Shown: positions 33,084-45,018 of the stretch, piece by piece
Numbering within the stretch: the first letter of the stretch is position 1
How the letters are laid out: every line of letters begins with the position of its first letter
Source: Amylostereum areolatum
Taxonomy: Eukaryota > Basidiomycota > Agaricomycetes > Russulales > Stereaceae
Assembly (NCBI GenBank): GCA_012932865.1
Contig: SAXG01000019.1
Location: 496,001-560,000, forward strand
Reading direction: 5' to 3'
DNA length: 64,000 nucleotides
Position numbers and translations under genes: made by a program
Notes under the pieces: model-generated
Database searches by the model: none
What the model was told of the DNA's origin: nothing
The model's input: the letters and a program-made list of their open reading frames with translations, nothing else

Positions 33084-33439
33084 GGGTATGCGGCGGGATG
33101 GAATTCACAGAACGACGAACAAGTACCTTTTGTATAAAGTCAGCAACGGGGGCTAAGTAAGTAGTAGGCTTATTCGAGGTCCTATTTACCTTCACTGGAT
33201 GGGACCTGATGGTGGAGGGGGAGCTTCAATCAGAAGCCGACTGCAGAATGTATATGAGGAACCCACGATGGTCGTACTTGAACGCTTGAGCCAAGAACAT
33301 AGCATCTGTTCATTTCTGATCCGAATTTCACGGAGACATCGCAGCCTCGGAAGACGCTTCCGTGAAACATGTCACTGATCACCATAAAGCTGAACACTTA
33401 AAAGCTTCCACCTCTGCCTCACATACACATACAAACACC

Positions 33440-33600
33440 TTTACGCGCACCCATACACACGCCCACGCCCACGCCCACGCCCACCTCGCCCTCGCCCTTG
33501 CCCTTGCCCTTGCCCTCGCCCTTGCCCTTGCCCTTGCCCTCGCCCTTGCCCTCGCCCTCGCCCTCACCCTCACCCTCACCCTCACCTTCCCTCACCTTTG
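33440..33600. repeat. Hexamer satellite (CCCACG then CCCTTG/CCCTCG units)
   Basis: 33461-33485 consists of CCCACG units, then GCCCTT/GCCCTC units run to about 33580. Open frames through it (poly-Ala/Leu, poly-Arg/Ala, Gly/Glu) are artefacts of the hexamer period. Confidence 0.85.
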
Positions 33601-33633
33601 GCACTTCCGATAAGATTCCGCTTCAGTGGAAAT

Positions 33634-35173
33634 TATGTCGGACCCTTCCTTGGTAGTGGGTGAAGGTATATGGACCGAGAATCCGATCCCCGGGCCCGTT
33701 TTTTCGAACACTTTGGTTTGGCTCTCCGAATCAAACACCACAAATGCTACATATCAACCAATTTCCCTGTACCGGATACCGGGCACATCGTTCGGGCACT
33801 GTGCTTGTAACGGCGATCTGTACGAAATGTCCAAGGATAGTGAGCACACCCCGCGCTGGAGTCAACGAGATTCCGCACTTGACCCCGTAAAGTCAGCGTT
33901 ACCCATGTCTTCGATCGCACACCCGTGCTAAGTTAATGCTAGATACACCGATGCATCACTACCGCGGGCCACTCCAGGGGAATCCCTCCCCCAAAGACGT
34001 CCACATGAAAAATATGAACACCGCGGATGGAAGCTGCACGTCCGTCACGACACATCAATTTATTTTCACCACGCCGCACAATGCGTTGTGACGGACTTCG
34101 ACCTTCGCGCAGACGCTAACCTAGAGTTGGTGTCAATTATTATGAACGAGGGGAGAGCCAGTGAGCTCCCGGAAGGGTGGGAGCTTTGGCTTCATACAGA
34201 AACCCCGGGAGCAACCCGGACACTGCGAGCGTGGGTGAGCCACAGTAACAAGTGGGTGGTGCGTACACGTGCGGATGAAGACTTCCCTGTGGGTCTTTCG
34301 GAGAAAGACAGTGGGTGTTCGATCCTCCTCTGGGACGCTTCCGTGGCCAACATGGTATGATACACAGACCTCGAGATGGCCACCAAATATTGGGAATATG
34401 TCGAGTCCCACCCGTCGCATAATCATGCTTCCAACCGCCACGCAATTGCCTCCGCGATTCAATTGCTGATATTGTCCAAGGATGGTGAGTGTTGACACGT
34501 TGACACCATTTAGCGCATCACCAGCAAAAGCGCATACGACCTTGACAGGTCACGATCTTTTCATCGACGGGGGCATTCCGCCGCCTATCCCGCTCGAAAA
34601 ATGTCAAAGAATGTTGGATATACTCATGCCTCAACGTACGTACGGCAGTGGTCTTCTGAAGCGGCTATGCTCTGGCCTTTATAGCTCATACTCCTTCGAA
34701 GAGCCTACTAATTTCGGCGAGTTCGACGAGGACGACACAAGGAAGACCAGAGTCGCCGCCAAGGCACATATACTGCACGGTAAGGAACCCATTTCGTCGA
34801 GCGTTCGGAATACACATACTGACTGTACCGTAGCCGCTGCGCGCTTATCTGCGTTAGCTGCCGTAACCCAGCCTGACCAGACCGAAAGCGCTGCTCAAGC
34901 CCCACTGGGAGAAACGCAGACAGAGAGCATCGCCCCAGTCATGCCCACAGAGCAACAGAGCGAGACGACGTTCGATAACGATAACAATGAGCGTCTGGGG
35001 GGACACAGCTTACTGGAGACAATTGTATCGTCGTGGGACATTCTTCGGAAGGCGGTGGCGAGTTCCCCAGCTTCCCATATCTCGTGGAACGGTTCCGCTG
35101 ATACGCTACGCAGGCTCTGCTGACACTGTTCATGTTGCTCGTCGCCGTTCTGGTGACGCCGGTGTTGAAATAG
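33634..35173 (+). pseudogene. WW-like domain protein gene, possibly inactivated
   Basis: It resembles a basidiomycete family with two WW-like modules. The first is RGWKLHVRHDTSIYFHH followed by CVVTDFDLR (about 34035-34105), the second is ELPEGWELWLH with HSNKWVV. Next comes KYWEYVESHPSHN, the conserved helical block after the modules. An in-frame TGA at 34358-34360 separates the second module from that block. Downstream coding-like sequence (34482-35123) is acidic and Ser/Thr-rich. A hydrophobic stretch with reading LLTLFMLLVAVLVTPVL ends at TAG 35171-35173 and would be a C-terminal membrane anchor. The upstream start (33634) and intron set are not established. Confidence 0.4.
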
Positions 35174-35499
35174 TCCATTGGCTCTCTGTTTCGAATCTCA
35201 ACTGCTAAGGACCGGTTCCCGACATGCACGTACCGTATGGACACCTACATATCCTCCCTGGTACCTTGTTTCATCTTGCGATCGCGCCGAATGCATTCTT
35301 CTACACCTCCGGCCCGCATGATGTCACAGTACCTGAATCAATTCTCCTGAGGTATAAGACGCGATGCGGCGATTTGCGCGCGAGAAGGGGAATGAACGGT
35401 GCGTGACGAACACAGACTTACGCCTGAGGTACGACGCGCTGACAATCAATTCGAGAGAACTATGTAGTTCGTCCACATCGAGCTATGAGCCTTTGTGGA

Positions 35500-36500
35500 T
35501 TCACGAAAACAGTCGTCTTATATCCTGAAAGAACACGTTGTCAGAGCGAATAAACACGCCGAGTATCGGAAACCAGTAACGAGATAGCATACCCGGCCCA
35601 TCATGGAGCCCGAAGAAAGCACAAACCATAGGTCAAGCGGGTTGAAAAGTCCAAACATTGCCACCGCAGGTTTCGATACCAGCTCCAGCGCCACCCTCTG
35701 CGCCCCGATCGGCTTCACCAATAGCGCGCTGTCCACGCTTCCACCTCGCCGCTTCACATCTCGCCTGATCAGCCCCACCCCTATCCAGGAACGTCGCAAT
35801 CGCCGCGGACGTGACGCCCTCTCCAATCACGCGGTTGAGCGCGACGTACTCGGCGACGAGCGCGCGGAGACGGCTGCCGACGGTGTCGAGGACGAGAAAT
35901 TGGGCGCGGGCGTAAGGGATCGAGGGGGCGTGCGCGGTAGAGGGAGTCGGTTGATGGATCGATGAGGGGAACGCGGGCGAGGATGACGGTGGAGAGAGCG
36001 GAGGCGGTGATGAGGGAGATGCCCGCCATGTCGACGTCGTGGCACTGGTACAATTTGAGCCCCGCCTGGGCGGATCGATGGGCGAGGGTGCGCTAGCGCC
36101 CCGACACCGCGGCGGGCCCTACACCAAGTACATAAGCGACGCACAATGAGAAAGAATAAGATGGAAAGCACGCACCCTCGGTGAATATCCGAAATGCCTG
36201 TCAAGGAAAATGTGCGGTGCGTCCTCGCCCTCCGCGCCGATATTCTAGCGTACGACTCCGAGTACCTGGCGCTAGACGGCGACGATGCATGCTTGGACCG
36301 CGATCTCGAGCAGGAGCGGGTCCCGGGGCGTCGTCCGCCGAAGTGAGGCTGTCCGTGAGCGGGGAACCCTTTCGCTCGCTCCTCCCGATCCCTTCATCCA
36401 CCCCTCCCCCGGTGCCCGTCTCACCTCCACGGCACCTGGACATCTGTGAATGCCTTGTTTCCTCTATACCTGCATCCCCGACGCGGCCAGTGCATGTCAT
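35500..36500 (-). pseudogene. Decayed copy of the coiled-coil family (remnant 4)
   Basis: Minus-strand pieces in several frames match the family: RDPLLLEIAVQAC (like DPLLLERAFQAV of paralogue 2) near 36320-36280, EGEDAPHIFLDRHF near 36220, HDVDMAGISLITASALSTV near 36030 and LRALVAEYVALNRVIGEGVTSAAI near 35870-35800 (like LREIAAMALKLKKIIGEEITSSAM). Stops and frame changes lie between them. 35174-35499 and 36501-36908 hold nothing I can support. Confidence 0.55.
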
Positions 36501-36908
36501 GTAGCTCTTCGCCTGTGAATTCCAAGGGCCGCGGGGGACAGAGAGTCGGAGGTGAGGTGGGTGAGGAGTGTCGTGGGGGTTACGTCTTCTTCGTCGAGAT
36601 GTGATTGGTGTATCGGGGAGTGATATAATGATAGTCCATCCATGGTGAGTACCGGTGAGTACTTGAGTCGTTGTATCTTTGTGCAGAAGAGACCAAGAAG
36701 AGACAGCCAAGAACTTGAACGTGACTCGGTTCGACGTCACGGCCGGTCACTCGTCGTGACGACGGGATTCTTCTGGCTGCTGGCAGTCAATCGGACACTC
36801 CCCCTCCGTATACGCATTGGAAATGTGATAACTATCACTCTACGTGAGCAAGACTACACTCTGGAATTACCACCGCATATGTTAGGGTGGGGAGCAATGA
36901 TAAGTACA

Positions 36909-37363
36909 TGTCATGAACGGTCTATAATTTTCTTTTTACTTTACATTGGTTACACGCTTTAGGACTTATCGGCTTATCACCGGTCCAGCTCCGCTTTGGC
37001 CCGGACCCGGTTCATCTATATCCCACCCGGACCCACGTGACTCATCTTGGCCCGGGTCTGACTCCTTTCTCTTGACTCATGCTGTACAATACTGACTCAT
37101 GCTGTGCTCTTTTACATACGACTGCTTACTTATACTAGGTCTGCTTACTGATCGCCGTGTATTGGTTGCTTACCTAAGTCTCTCCTCTTGTGTATATAAG
37201 GCTCGCTCTCGCTGTACATATTCCTTATCTCGAGCTAGTCAATTCTACCGACTTTGCTTGCTTTCCCTCGTCTGTCGCTGTGTCCGATCGGCTCCCCTCT
37301 GTCGTCCTCTTCCTCTGTCAGCTGTGTCGTAACTTGGTGCTGTCGCACTAGTCGTTGCTGACA
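36909..37363 (+). repeat. 5' LTR of Gypsy-B copy 1
   Basis: TGTCATGAACGG...GTTGCTGACA, 455 bp, TATATAAG at 37193. It matches the 3' LTR of Gypsy-B copy 2 (54106-54564, minus). Confidence 0.85.
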
Positions 37364-37834
37364 TAAGCTCGAGATCTGTTTACTCTTGCACCACCCTACG
37401 ACCGTCCCTACGTACTGTAGCGTAGTAGTAGTAGTACCCGTCTGGTACTGACCTTGTTCTTCCCCCGTGCCGCCCTAGACCATTGCCCCCAGAGTACGCG
37501 ACTCGTTACCCTGACATTGTGGTCGTGCGCACGTATACCGGTGCCGGCTTGACGTTTCCTCGAAATGTTACACCTACTCGAGACTCTCCAATACCAGGAG
37601 TTGAAAGCTCAGAGGTGACAGTAGAAGGTGCACCTTTGGTGTAGGAAACAAGTAAAAGCGGCGAAAGGAAAGCGGTTTAGGAAGTCTTTGGGCTTGTGTC
37701 ACCTAGACGAAGAGACAGCCAACAGGTCGAGAAGACTGAGGCAGACCGTCTTGCGATCTTATAACAGAACCACCTTCCCTCGACAAAATCTTCCCTTGCC
37801 GCACAGAGTAACCATTTCGACTGGGGGCTCGTGC

Positions 37835-38212
37835 ATGGAAGATTGGCGCTTGCAAGTACAAGAATTCATCCCCGTCAGCGACGACACTATCATCTCCCTC
37901 ATCAACGTGTCTAAAGACCCTTGGGCCTGGCATAATTGGAAGGTCGCCCTCGGCGTAGAAGAACTTGAAGACTCCGTCATAGACGTCCACTTCTATCGCC
38001 TCAAAATAAGCGAACAAGGAAACCGAAACCTCTACATCTACTTCTGCCCATACGTCACCTACCACTACAAACTCGAGCAACCCCCAAAGTCCTTCTACGC
38101 GCCCAACGAGAAAATACCAGTGGACACTCGACACACCCACCACCTCCTTACACCAGGCAACACCCCCAGCCCCACACCAGAGCCAGAGGTCATCGACCTC
38201 GCCCACTTATAA
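37835..38212 (+). CDS. Accessory ORF upstream of gag (Gypsy-B copy 1)
   Basis: 125 codons from ATG 37835 to TAA, also present in copy 2 (60688-60287, minus). It starts MEDWRLQVQEFIPVSDD and contains WAWHNWKVALGVEELE, VHFYRLKISEQGNRNLYIYF and EQPPKSFYAPNEKIPV. A Thr/Pro-rich tail ends in EVIDLAHL. No known domain. Its Trp-rich plus beta-strand-like pattern resembles in style, though not convincingly in sequence, the accessory ORF of Gypsy-A. A second frame after it (38215-38490, GLNGSDSSSDSDTDVEDEN onwards) may be a continuation across its stop. Confidence 0.55.
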   Translation: MEDWRLQVQEFIPVSDDTIISLINVSKDPWAWHNWKVALGVEELEDSVIDVHFYRLKISEQGNRNLYIYFCPYVTYHYKLEQPPKSFYAPNEKIPVDTRHTHHLLTPGNTPSPTPEPEVIDLAHL

Positions 38213-38518
38213 ACAATTCCCTCGTTTGGACTCAACGGCTCCGACTCCAGTTCTGACTCCGACACCGACGTCGAGGACGAAAACTGCTACATATATCCCC
38301 TCCCCCTAGGCTTCACTGAACAAGGAAACGACTTCTTTGTCCAACTCGGAGACACCACTGTTGAAGTCGCCTTTGTAGCAACCCAAACAAGTGGCATCAG
38401 TTGGTACTTCACCAACAAAAGCCAAGACGACCTCACTGAAGCCGACTTCAACCTCATCGCCGCCTCTGCCCTACCACCTGTCACCAACTAAGACTTCTCC
38501 GACCTCGACGAACCAATC

Positions 38519-39776
38519 ATGGCTGCCCAGTGGATCTGCACCGACCCCCAACCCCCTCTCCCCGCCGAGCTTGCCAACTGCACCGAAATTGGTGGAACAT
38601 GGAACATCGTCATCGGCCAAACTGGCTCTCCCATCCAACACATGAATAACGGCACCGACGATGCATGGCTCATGGAAGTAAATGGCCAATGGGTCGCCAT
38701 CCCTGCCGTGCTTGTTGCTGCCCTCAACCTGCCACCCCCCACCGTCAACGTCACTGCCCCCCCCCATCACCGTCAACCCCCCTGTGGTCACTGTTAGCAC
38801 CCCAGCCGCCGCCGCCGCCAGACCCCCTCGAAAGAAGGTCCACGCAAAAACTCCTGAAGGCTTCTCTGGGAAATGAGAGGACTTCAACGACTGGATGCGG
38901 TCATGCGAGGAGTACATGCGAGCCGCCGAGGATGACCTCGTGACGGACAAGGACAAAGTCCTCTTCATTCTCACCTACATGACGGGGGAGGCAGCACGCA
39001 CCTGGAAGGCCGAGTATGAGGATGCACACTTGGCCAATGGAGCCATGGTCGCCTGGGTGGACTTCCACAAAGCACTCAAAGGGGCCTTCACCGACGTCAA
39101 TGAGCAGCATCGTGCTGCGGTCGAACTGGACGGGTTCAAGCAGACGAAGGGTACCACCGCCTATGAATACTTTGCCAAGTTCGAGCAACTGGCAAGGAAG
39201 GCAGGGTACTCCACAGCGCAGGACCCCATTCACCTCATGCAGCTGCTCAAGCACAATGTCTACTACCGGACCATCAACTCCATCTACGACAGCGGTCACG
39301 TCCCTCAGAAATATGAGGATCTCAAAGAGCGCATCATCCTGATCGACGGTCTGCGACAGGAGCGGGATGATCTGAAGACCCAGCGCAGCGGATCCGCGCC
39401 GAACCAAAAACCCAAAGGACAGGGATCGTCTAATGGGCAACAAGGGGGGCAGGTCCCATGGCGCCGCGATGGAACCGGCACGGTGCACGGCGGCAAAGGT
39501 CAGCCAATGGACATCAACCGTGTCGACATCAAGGGGCAATGCTTCCGCTGCGGACAAAATGGCCACCAAGTACGGGACTGCAGGGTGGATGTGAAGAACA
39601 TCCGAGACATGTGGGGGAGGGACCGGTACACGGAACCACCAAAGCGGGAGGCTCGAGCACAGACATTCGAGACACCCACCACTTGGGCTAGGAGCCTGTC
39701 GGCCGAAGATCGGAAAAGCGTGATGGACACGCTCCAAGCTCAGCCGAAAGTGGAAGAGAAGAAGGAGGGTTTTTGA
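38519..39776 (+). pseudogene. gag of Gypsy-B copy 1, frameshifted and stopped
   Basis: It begins MAAQWICTDPQPPLPAE. A C run near 38757-38765 shifts the frame, and an in-frame TGA at 38874-38876 replaces the CGA of copy 2. The capsid-like region then runs from about 38890 (SCEEYMRAAEDDLVTDKDKV). A CCHC zinc knuckle, CFRCGQNGHQVRDC, lies at 39541-39582. Stop at 39774-39776, after which the protease-leader frame starts and is cut by the Gypsy-A LTR. Confidence 0.78.
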
Positions 39777-39845
39777 GAGGGCTGACGATGTACACGGCAT
39801 CTGAAGCCCAAGTTTCTGTTTCTCGCCCGTCTGGTTTTGTGGCGC

Positions 39846-40265
39846 TGTCAGAAACGCAGTTTATGAGACCGATGAACCGCCTAAGTCGCGACGATGGGAG
39901 GAGCGAGAAGAGGATAGATTCGAGAGTGCCGGGGTCTAGGGTAGTGCAACGTGCGCTACAGTACCGTATGACGAGATGGACAGTCTGAGGAAAAGGGAAA
40001 AGGGATACTGTCCTTATATACAAGTGGGAACGATGGTGCGATGCGATGCGATAGTGGTGCGAGCGGGGGGAACAATAAGAAAGGAGTCATGGGGAGGAGG
40101 ACAGAGGTCCGGAGCAATGATGTCATAGATAAGGATACGGAACGCCGTTCGGAAGTCCGGGCAATGACGTCGTTGGAGCATGTGATGCGAAGGAAAGTCA
40201 TGTGCCGTGATGCGTCGCGTGTACAAGGTCTGCAAACGAAGAAAGAAATGGAGCGATCCGTGACA
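39846..40265 (-). repeat. 3' LTR of Gypsy-A copy 2
   Basis: 420 bp, TGTCA...TGACA on either strand. Near-identical to 27406-27825. Confidence 0.88.
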
Positions 40266-42462
40266 TTACCCCCCCTTTAAGACGCGCTTTCGCCTGGAGC
40301 GCGATGTCATCTGCAAGGGTGGATGCGAGAAAATCGTCAAAGGAGATGCCGAGGGAACGCACAGGGCGGGGCGCATTTGGATGGCGCTTGTGGAAAGCGT
40401 CAATCATGTCGGTAACTTTTGAGAGCGACGAACGCGGGAGCCAGGTGTTTTCGGAGTCGGGATAGCCGGCCCACTTGACGAGGTACTGAATACCTTTCTT
40501 GTTACGAGTTGGTTTAGAGTCGACAATGTCTTCAACGTCGTATTCTTCTTCATCGTCGATGAGGTCTGGTGGCGGCTGTTCATAATTTGGCCCGTGAGCG
40601 GCTGTCTCCTTGTACGCGGTGAGCAGCGAGGCATGGAAGACTGGATGGATTCGCCACGTCTTCGGCAGCTTCAAGCGGTAGTTGACTGGGCTGATGACGT
40701 CAATGATTTCGAAGGGTCCAAATCGTTTGGCAGCAAGCTTAGCTTTCGGTCTCGTCGTCTTCAGGTTTTTGCCTTCTAGCCATACTTTGTCTCCGACGGC
40801 AAACTGCGTTGATTCGCTGACCGTGTCGCCATTGTAGTGCTTCATCAAGTCTGATGCGAGGGCAAGGCTGGCCTTGATCTCCTGTCGGACTTCTTCAAGT
40901 TGACGGAGGCGTTCTTCAACTGCGGGGACCTTTGAGGACGGGTTTACGGATGGGTACATTTTCGGGAGGAAGCCGTAGAGGACTTCAAAGGGAGCCTTTC
41001 CAGTAGCTGCATGGGTGCGAGAGTTGTGAGAAAACTCGAAGAAGGGCAACCACTTCACCCAGTCGTCTTGACGGTAGTTGCAGAATACTCGCAGAAACTG
41101 CTCGAGGTTCTGGTTCTCGCGTTCGGTTTGGCCGTCTGTCTGTGGGTGATACGCTGTGCTGAGGGCGGACTTGATCCAGAGCTTCTCGTTGAGTGTACGC
41201 ATCACCTGTCCAGCAAATTGGGGTCCACGATCCGAGATGATCTTGTCTGCTAAGCCGTAGTGTCGGTATACCTTATCGAAGAGAATGTCGGCCGTGCCAT
41301 CGCTGGTGATCTTCGTTGTACATGGGGTGGTAACCACCATCTTGGTGAGGCGATCGACCACGACATTGACGGCGTTATAGCCTTCGCAGTCAGGGAGTTC
41401 GACGATGAAGTCGGTGGAGATGACGCCAAATGGTCGATCGGGTACTTTGTTTGGGATCATGTCGACGTGGGGTCGGCTGCTCTGTGTCTTCGTCGACTGG
41501 CAGGTTGCGCATCCTGCTACAAAGTCGCGGACAAAGACAGACATGCCAGGCCACCAATATTCACGACTCACAAGCTCGTAAGTCTTGAAGCGACCGGGGT
41601 GTCCAGCCAGGGGCGATTCGTGGTACATTTTGACAATGTCGCGTCGCAACTCGTCATCTGCAGGGACATATACCTTTCCTCTAAACAGGACCAGGCCTTC
41701 TTCGTAGTTCCACTCTTGAAGGTTCTTGACGAGTGTACGTGGTCCGTTTCGTAAGATGGCGTCCAGGGCTTGAACGACCTCGATGTCCTTGGTTTTGCAG
41801 TCGCGGATACGTCGTCGGAGTTCGACATCACCGAGGGAGGTTACTGCTCCTGGCCTTGTTGCGCGTACTTGGAAGTACTTGGGGTCAAGCAAGACGCGCT
41901 CCTTGTTGTCGTTTTCAACACCATCCTTGTGATCGGGTCGTCGAGACATTGGATCCGGGCGGTGGGAAATTCCTGGTTTATGAACGAGCGAGAAGTCAAA
42001 TCGAGTGAGGAATAGAGCCCAATGTGCCTGTTGGCGGCTCAGCTTCTGTGCCGTCTTGAAGTGCTCCAGGTTCTTGTGATCTGTCCAGATTTCGACGGTG
42101 TCGGGGGCGCCTTCGAGGTAGTGGCGCCAGGCTTCAAGCGCGCGGATGATCGCAAGTAGCTCCTTGTCGTAGATGTCATAGTTGCATTCCGGTTCCGATA
42201 GGGCCTTGGACAGATACGCTACTGGATGCCAGTGACCGTCGTCGCCTTTCTGCGAGAGTATACCTCCAGTAGCAAAGTCCGAGGCATCGACTTCAATGAG
42301 GTAAGGCTTCTTTGGGTCAGGCATGACCAAGACGGGGGAGGAAGTAAACGCAGCTTTCAGTGCGTCAAACGCAGTTTGGCAATCTGTCGACCAGTCCCAT
42401 GTGCGGTCCTTCTTTGTCAGGTCAAATAGGGGTCGTGCTTGGAGAAGTCCTTGATGAAACAT
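40198..42462 (-). CDS. Gypsy-A copy 2 RNase H-integrase-chromodomain
   Basis: 754 codons with the same sequence as copy 1 (25209-27473) as far as I can see. It has the RNase H, HHCC zinc finger, DDE core and chromodomain, and the C-terminus reads into the 3' LTR. It is separated from RT by the frameshift shared with the other copies. Confidence 0.9.
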   Translation of the reverse strand: MFHQGLLQARPLFDLTKKDRTWDWSTDCQTAFDALKAAFTSSPVLVMPDPKKPYLIEVDASDFATGGILSQKGDDGHWHPVAYLSKALSEPECNYDIYDKELLAIIRALEAWRHYLEGAPDTVEIWTDHKNLEHFKTAQKLSRQQAHWALFLTRFDFSLVHKPGISHRPDPMSRRPDHKDGVENDNKERVLLDPKYFQVRATRPGAVTSLGDVELRRRIRDCKTKDIEVVQALDAILRNGPRTLVKNLQEWNYEEGLVLFRGKVYVPADDELRRDIVKMYHESPLAGHPGRFKTYELVSREYWWPGMSVFVRDFVAGCATCQSTKTQSSRPHVDMIPNKVPDRPFGVISTDFIVELPDCEGYNAVNVVVDRLTKMVVTTPCTTKITSDGTADILFDKVYRHYGLADKIISDRGPQFAGQVMRTLNEKLWIKSALSTAYHPQTDGQTERENQNLEQFLRVFCNYRQDDWVKWLPFFEFSHNSRTHAATGKAPFEVLYGFLPKMYPSVNPSSKVPAVEERLRQLEEVRQEIKASLALASDLMKHYNGDTVSESTQFAVGDKVWLEGKNLKTTRPKAKLAAKRFGPFEIIDVISPVNYRLKLPKTWRIHPVFHASLLTAYKETAAHGPNYEQPPPDLIDDEEEYDVEDIVDSKPTRNKKGIQYLVKWAGYPDSENTWLPRSSLSKVTDMIDAFHKRHPNAPRPVRSLGISFDDFLASTLADDIALQAKARLKGGVMSRIAPFLSSFADLVHATHHGT

Positions 42463-43760
42463 CGGTAGAAGTTGCCAAAGCCAAGGAAGGATTGCACATC
42501 TTTGACCGTTCGTGGTGTCGGCCAGTCCTGAATACCTGCTACCTTGACGGGGTCCATAGCGATCTTGTCGTGCGAGATGATGAGTCTGAGGTATTCGACA
42601 GAGTCTTGCTCAAAGACGCATTTCTCCGGTTTGAGGAAGAGGTCGTTGTCTTGCAAACGCTGCAGAACCTGCCGCACTATGGCACGGTGTTCGTCCATGG
42701 TGCGAGTGAACACCAAGATGTCGTCCATGTAGATGATGACCTTGCCCGAGTCGATGAGATCCTTGAACAGTTCATTCATCATTGCCTGAAACGTCGCAGG
42801 GGAGTTCATAAGCCCGAAAAACATCACTGTAGGTTCAAAGAGACCGCGATTCGTCTTGAACGCAGCCTTCCACTCGTCGCCTTCCTTGATGCGGACATTG
42901 TTGTAGCCCCAGCGAACATCCATCTTTGAGAAGATCTTTGCACCTTTGAGACGGTCGACGATTTCAGAGATCAGTGGCAAGGGGTATTCATTCTTGACTG
43001 TGCCCTTGTTTAATTCTCGATAGTCCTGTACGGGACACAGCTTCCCATCCTTTTTCTTCACAAAGAAGAACGGACTCGCCTGAGGTGACTTCGATGGGCG
43101 GATATAGCCTTTCTTCAGGTGGTCGTCGAGGAAGGTGTCGAGTTCGATCTGCTCGGAAGGTGAGAGGGGGTAGATTTTGCACGGTTTGGGTTCAAAGCCG
43201 TCTTTCATGTCGATAGCATGGTCCCATGGTCGTCGGTCAGGAAGTCGCTCGGAGGTTTTTTTTGTCGAATACAGGCGCGAAGTCGCGGTACGGCGGGGGA
43301 CTAAGTCTTTGAAGGTTTGCGGGTGTGCATTCTCTTTTGAATGCTCTGCAAGCTCCTGCACTTTTGTAAAGCCCGCGCGGATGGGTATTGCATCTGGATT
43401 AGGACCATCGGTTTCAGGGAGGATTCCGGTGCGGTGTAGTCCATTGATCTCCCAGTCTCGGAATACCATGGGCCGCTCATCGTCGTCTTCAGTGAAGAGT
43501 CGTGCAGGTAGAGGGGAGTGATGGAGCGTGCGAACACGAACACCTTTGACTCTGCGTGCAGGAATGACATAAGTGGGGACTGGGGTCCAGGACACATATG
43601 TCGGCTCTGGGAAGGGATCGTCCACGACGAGAGGTGTCCTCGGGGTTTTACCTGCTTCAACCTTACGCTGTGATTGGACCGATGATGGTTTCCGTGGCTT
43701 GGTTGCGAGGTTCGTCACAGGAGGTTTGGACAGAGTGCACGAGGGAGGGCAGCGGAGCAT
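42417..43760 (-). CDS. Gypsy-A copy 2 linker-reverse transcriptase
   Basis: 447 codons with linker and RT in one frame, because the A run (T8 on the plus strand, 43256-43263) has eight bases instead of seven. YMDD is intact. It shares with copy 1 an Arg (YLRLIIS) where copy 3 has the family-typical Gly (YLGLIIS). Confidence 0.85.
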   Translation of the reverse strand: MLRCPPSCTLSKPPVTNLATKPRKPSSVQSQRKVEAGKTPRTPLVVDDPFPEPTYVSWTPVPTYVIPARRVKGVRVRTLHHSPLPARLFTEDDDERPMVFRDWEINGLHRTGILPETDGPNPDAIPIRAGFTKVQELAEHSKENAHPQTFKDLVPRRTATSRLYSTKKTSERLPDRRPWDHAIDMKDGFEPKPCKIYPLSPSEQIELDTFLDDHLKKGYIRPSKSPQASPFFFVKKKDGKLCPVQDYRELNKGTVKNEYPLPLISEIVDRLKGAKIFSKMDVRWGYNNVRIKEGDEWKAAFKTNRGLFEPTVMFFGLMNSPATFQAMMNELFKDLIDSGKVIIYMDDILVFTRTMDEHRAIVRQVLQRLQDNDLFLKPEKCVFEQDSVEYLRLIISHDKIAMDPVKVAGIQDWPTPRTVKDVQSFLGFGNFYRCFIKDFSKHDPYLT

Positions 43761-43772
43761 GTCAACACGGTC

Positions 43773-44633
43773 TCATTGCCAGTCTATGGGGGGATTGTGC
43801 TCGTCGAGCCAGTCTGTTCCAAGGATCATGTCATGATCGCCGATGTCGGTGATGAAGAACTCAGCTTCTTCCTCATGGTATGCCTTTGAATCTTGCGAGT
43901 ATATCCGGATCCGCTGGGTCGTTGTGTCGCGTACCCAGCCCATGATGTTCTCGGTGCCGTCCACATTACGCACGGGGAACGGGTTTTCTAGTTTTCTTGT
44001 GGTGAGCTTCTTGCGTTCAACGAAGCTTCGGTTCAGGATAATTCCTTCTGCGCCGCTATCAAGCAGTGCGTCTGCGTCGATTTCTCTTTTGGTAACTCGT
44101 ACGATCAGCTTGACCTTGAGCGTGATCGATGGTGCTTGCCTGTTCTTGGTGACGGTAGACAGATATAAACACGGGGGATACGATTGCTCACAGGTATGCA
44201 TGGATGATAATACAGCGAAACGATTCGACGATGATACCAAAAGTCCTTTGCCTCCACCAGACGACACGACTGGGGGGCGTTTCAAAAATCCTGCGATTCC
44301 AGGATGTCCTTCAACAGCGCTACTGCCTGCTCCTTGCCTTCCGCGTCCAGATCCTTCAGCTGGCGAGTGATCGCCGCGATGGTTTTGGATGGGTCGGGAG
44401 CTGCTTTCGCAGTGGACGGAGCCGTGTTCGTCGGCAGGGGAGGGGGACGGTGAGGGATTGGGCGAGTTCTTGATCAAGGCGGCGTAGGGTTTCTCGTCGG
44501 CGTTCTTCTGCTTCTTCAACTTCGTCCTCAACTTGTTTTGCGACAAGGAAGTCGGCGGGGGTGAGGAATTGCTGGTTATGATGCCACGACCAGTGATCTT
44601 GGACGGGACTGAACGAAGTGGGCTGCCACTCAA
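43773..44633 (-). CDS. Gypsy-A copy 2 protease fused to gag remnant
   Basis: 286 codons. The N-terminal part is the gag leader (QVEDKVEE-type region read in another frame), then sequence from after the gag zinc knuckle and the protease (LLDSGAEG, HDMILGTDWL). About 0.9 kb of gag, with the capsid and zinc knuckle, is missing at the junction near 44432-44445. An 8-nt CCCCTCCC is shared by the two deletion edges, as seen in copies 1 and 3. Confidence 0.75.
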   Translation of the reverse strand: MSGSPLRSVPSKITGRGIITSNSSPPPTSLSQNKLRTKLKKQKNADEKPYAALIKNSPNPSPSPSPADEHGSVHCESSSRPIQNHRGDHSPAEGSGRGRQGAGSSAVEGHPGIAGFLKRPPVVSSGGGKGLLVSSSNRFAVLSSMHTCEQSYPPCLYLSTVTKNRQAPSITLKVKLIVRVTKREIDADALLDSGAEGIILNRSFVERKKLTTRKLENPFPVRNVDGTENIMGWVRDTTTQRIRIYSQDSKAYHEEEAEFFITDIGDHDMILGTDWLDEHNPPIDWQ

Positions 44634-45018
44634 CTACTGATCGTCCTGGGGTTCCGTTCTTGTTCCGTCTATAGGCGTACCACTTCCCAGTTGTGTCGTT
44701 GTGGTTGATCCCTTCTGGGACTTCGATTACAGTACGTCGACGGGGTGGGGGCGAGTTGGTCGGAGGGGGGTTCAGGAAGCGCTGTAGAACGTCCGCAGCG
44801 GTGGCAAAATCCGATTCTTCGACGTAGGGTTGTTCGTCGCGGTCGTCGAAGTACCAGTCTCGACGTTGCCGGTTTGGTTCGTCGTGCAGCCAACGTACGG
44901 ATTCCTTAGTCTGCTGCGAGGCGAGGATATAGTATTCTTCGGGACAGTAGTCTCGAAAAACGCCTGGGGGGAGGTTCGGAGTGGGGGGACGAGGGGCTGT
45001 GGAGGACGTGATGATGGT
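44634..45018 (-). pseudogene. Gypsy-A copy 2 gag leader remnant
   Basis: Corresponds to the N-terminal gag extension of copy 3 (FPPGIFRDYFP-like start, WYAYRRN block). It has an intact CGA (rc at 44639-44643) where copy 1 has TGA. Confidence 0.6.

Larger units (their letters stand above)
36909..39845 (+). mobile_element. Gypsy-B chromovirus, copy 1, cut after gag
   Basis: 5' LTR 36909-37363, accessory ORFs and gag are present. The element stops at 39845, early in the protease frame, exactly where the 3' LTR of Gypsy-A copy 2 begins. The rest (pol and 3' LTR) is missing from the window. Confidence 0.85.

Noticed and set aside
33480..33590. Telomere-like repeat
   Set aside because: Units are CCCTTG/CCCTCG, not the fungal CCCTAA, so no telomere.
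33362..33613. Poly-Ala/Leu and Arg/Ala frames in the hexamer array
   Set aside because: Direct consequence of a 6-bp period; not genes.
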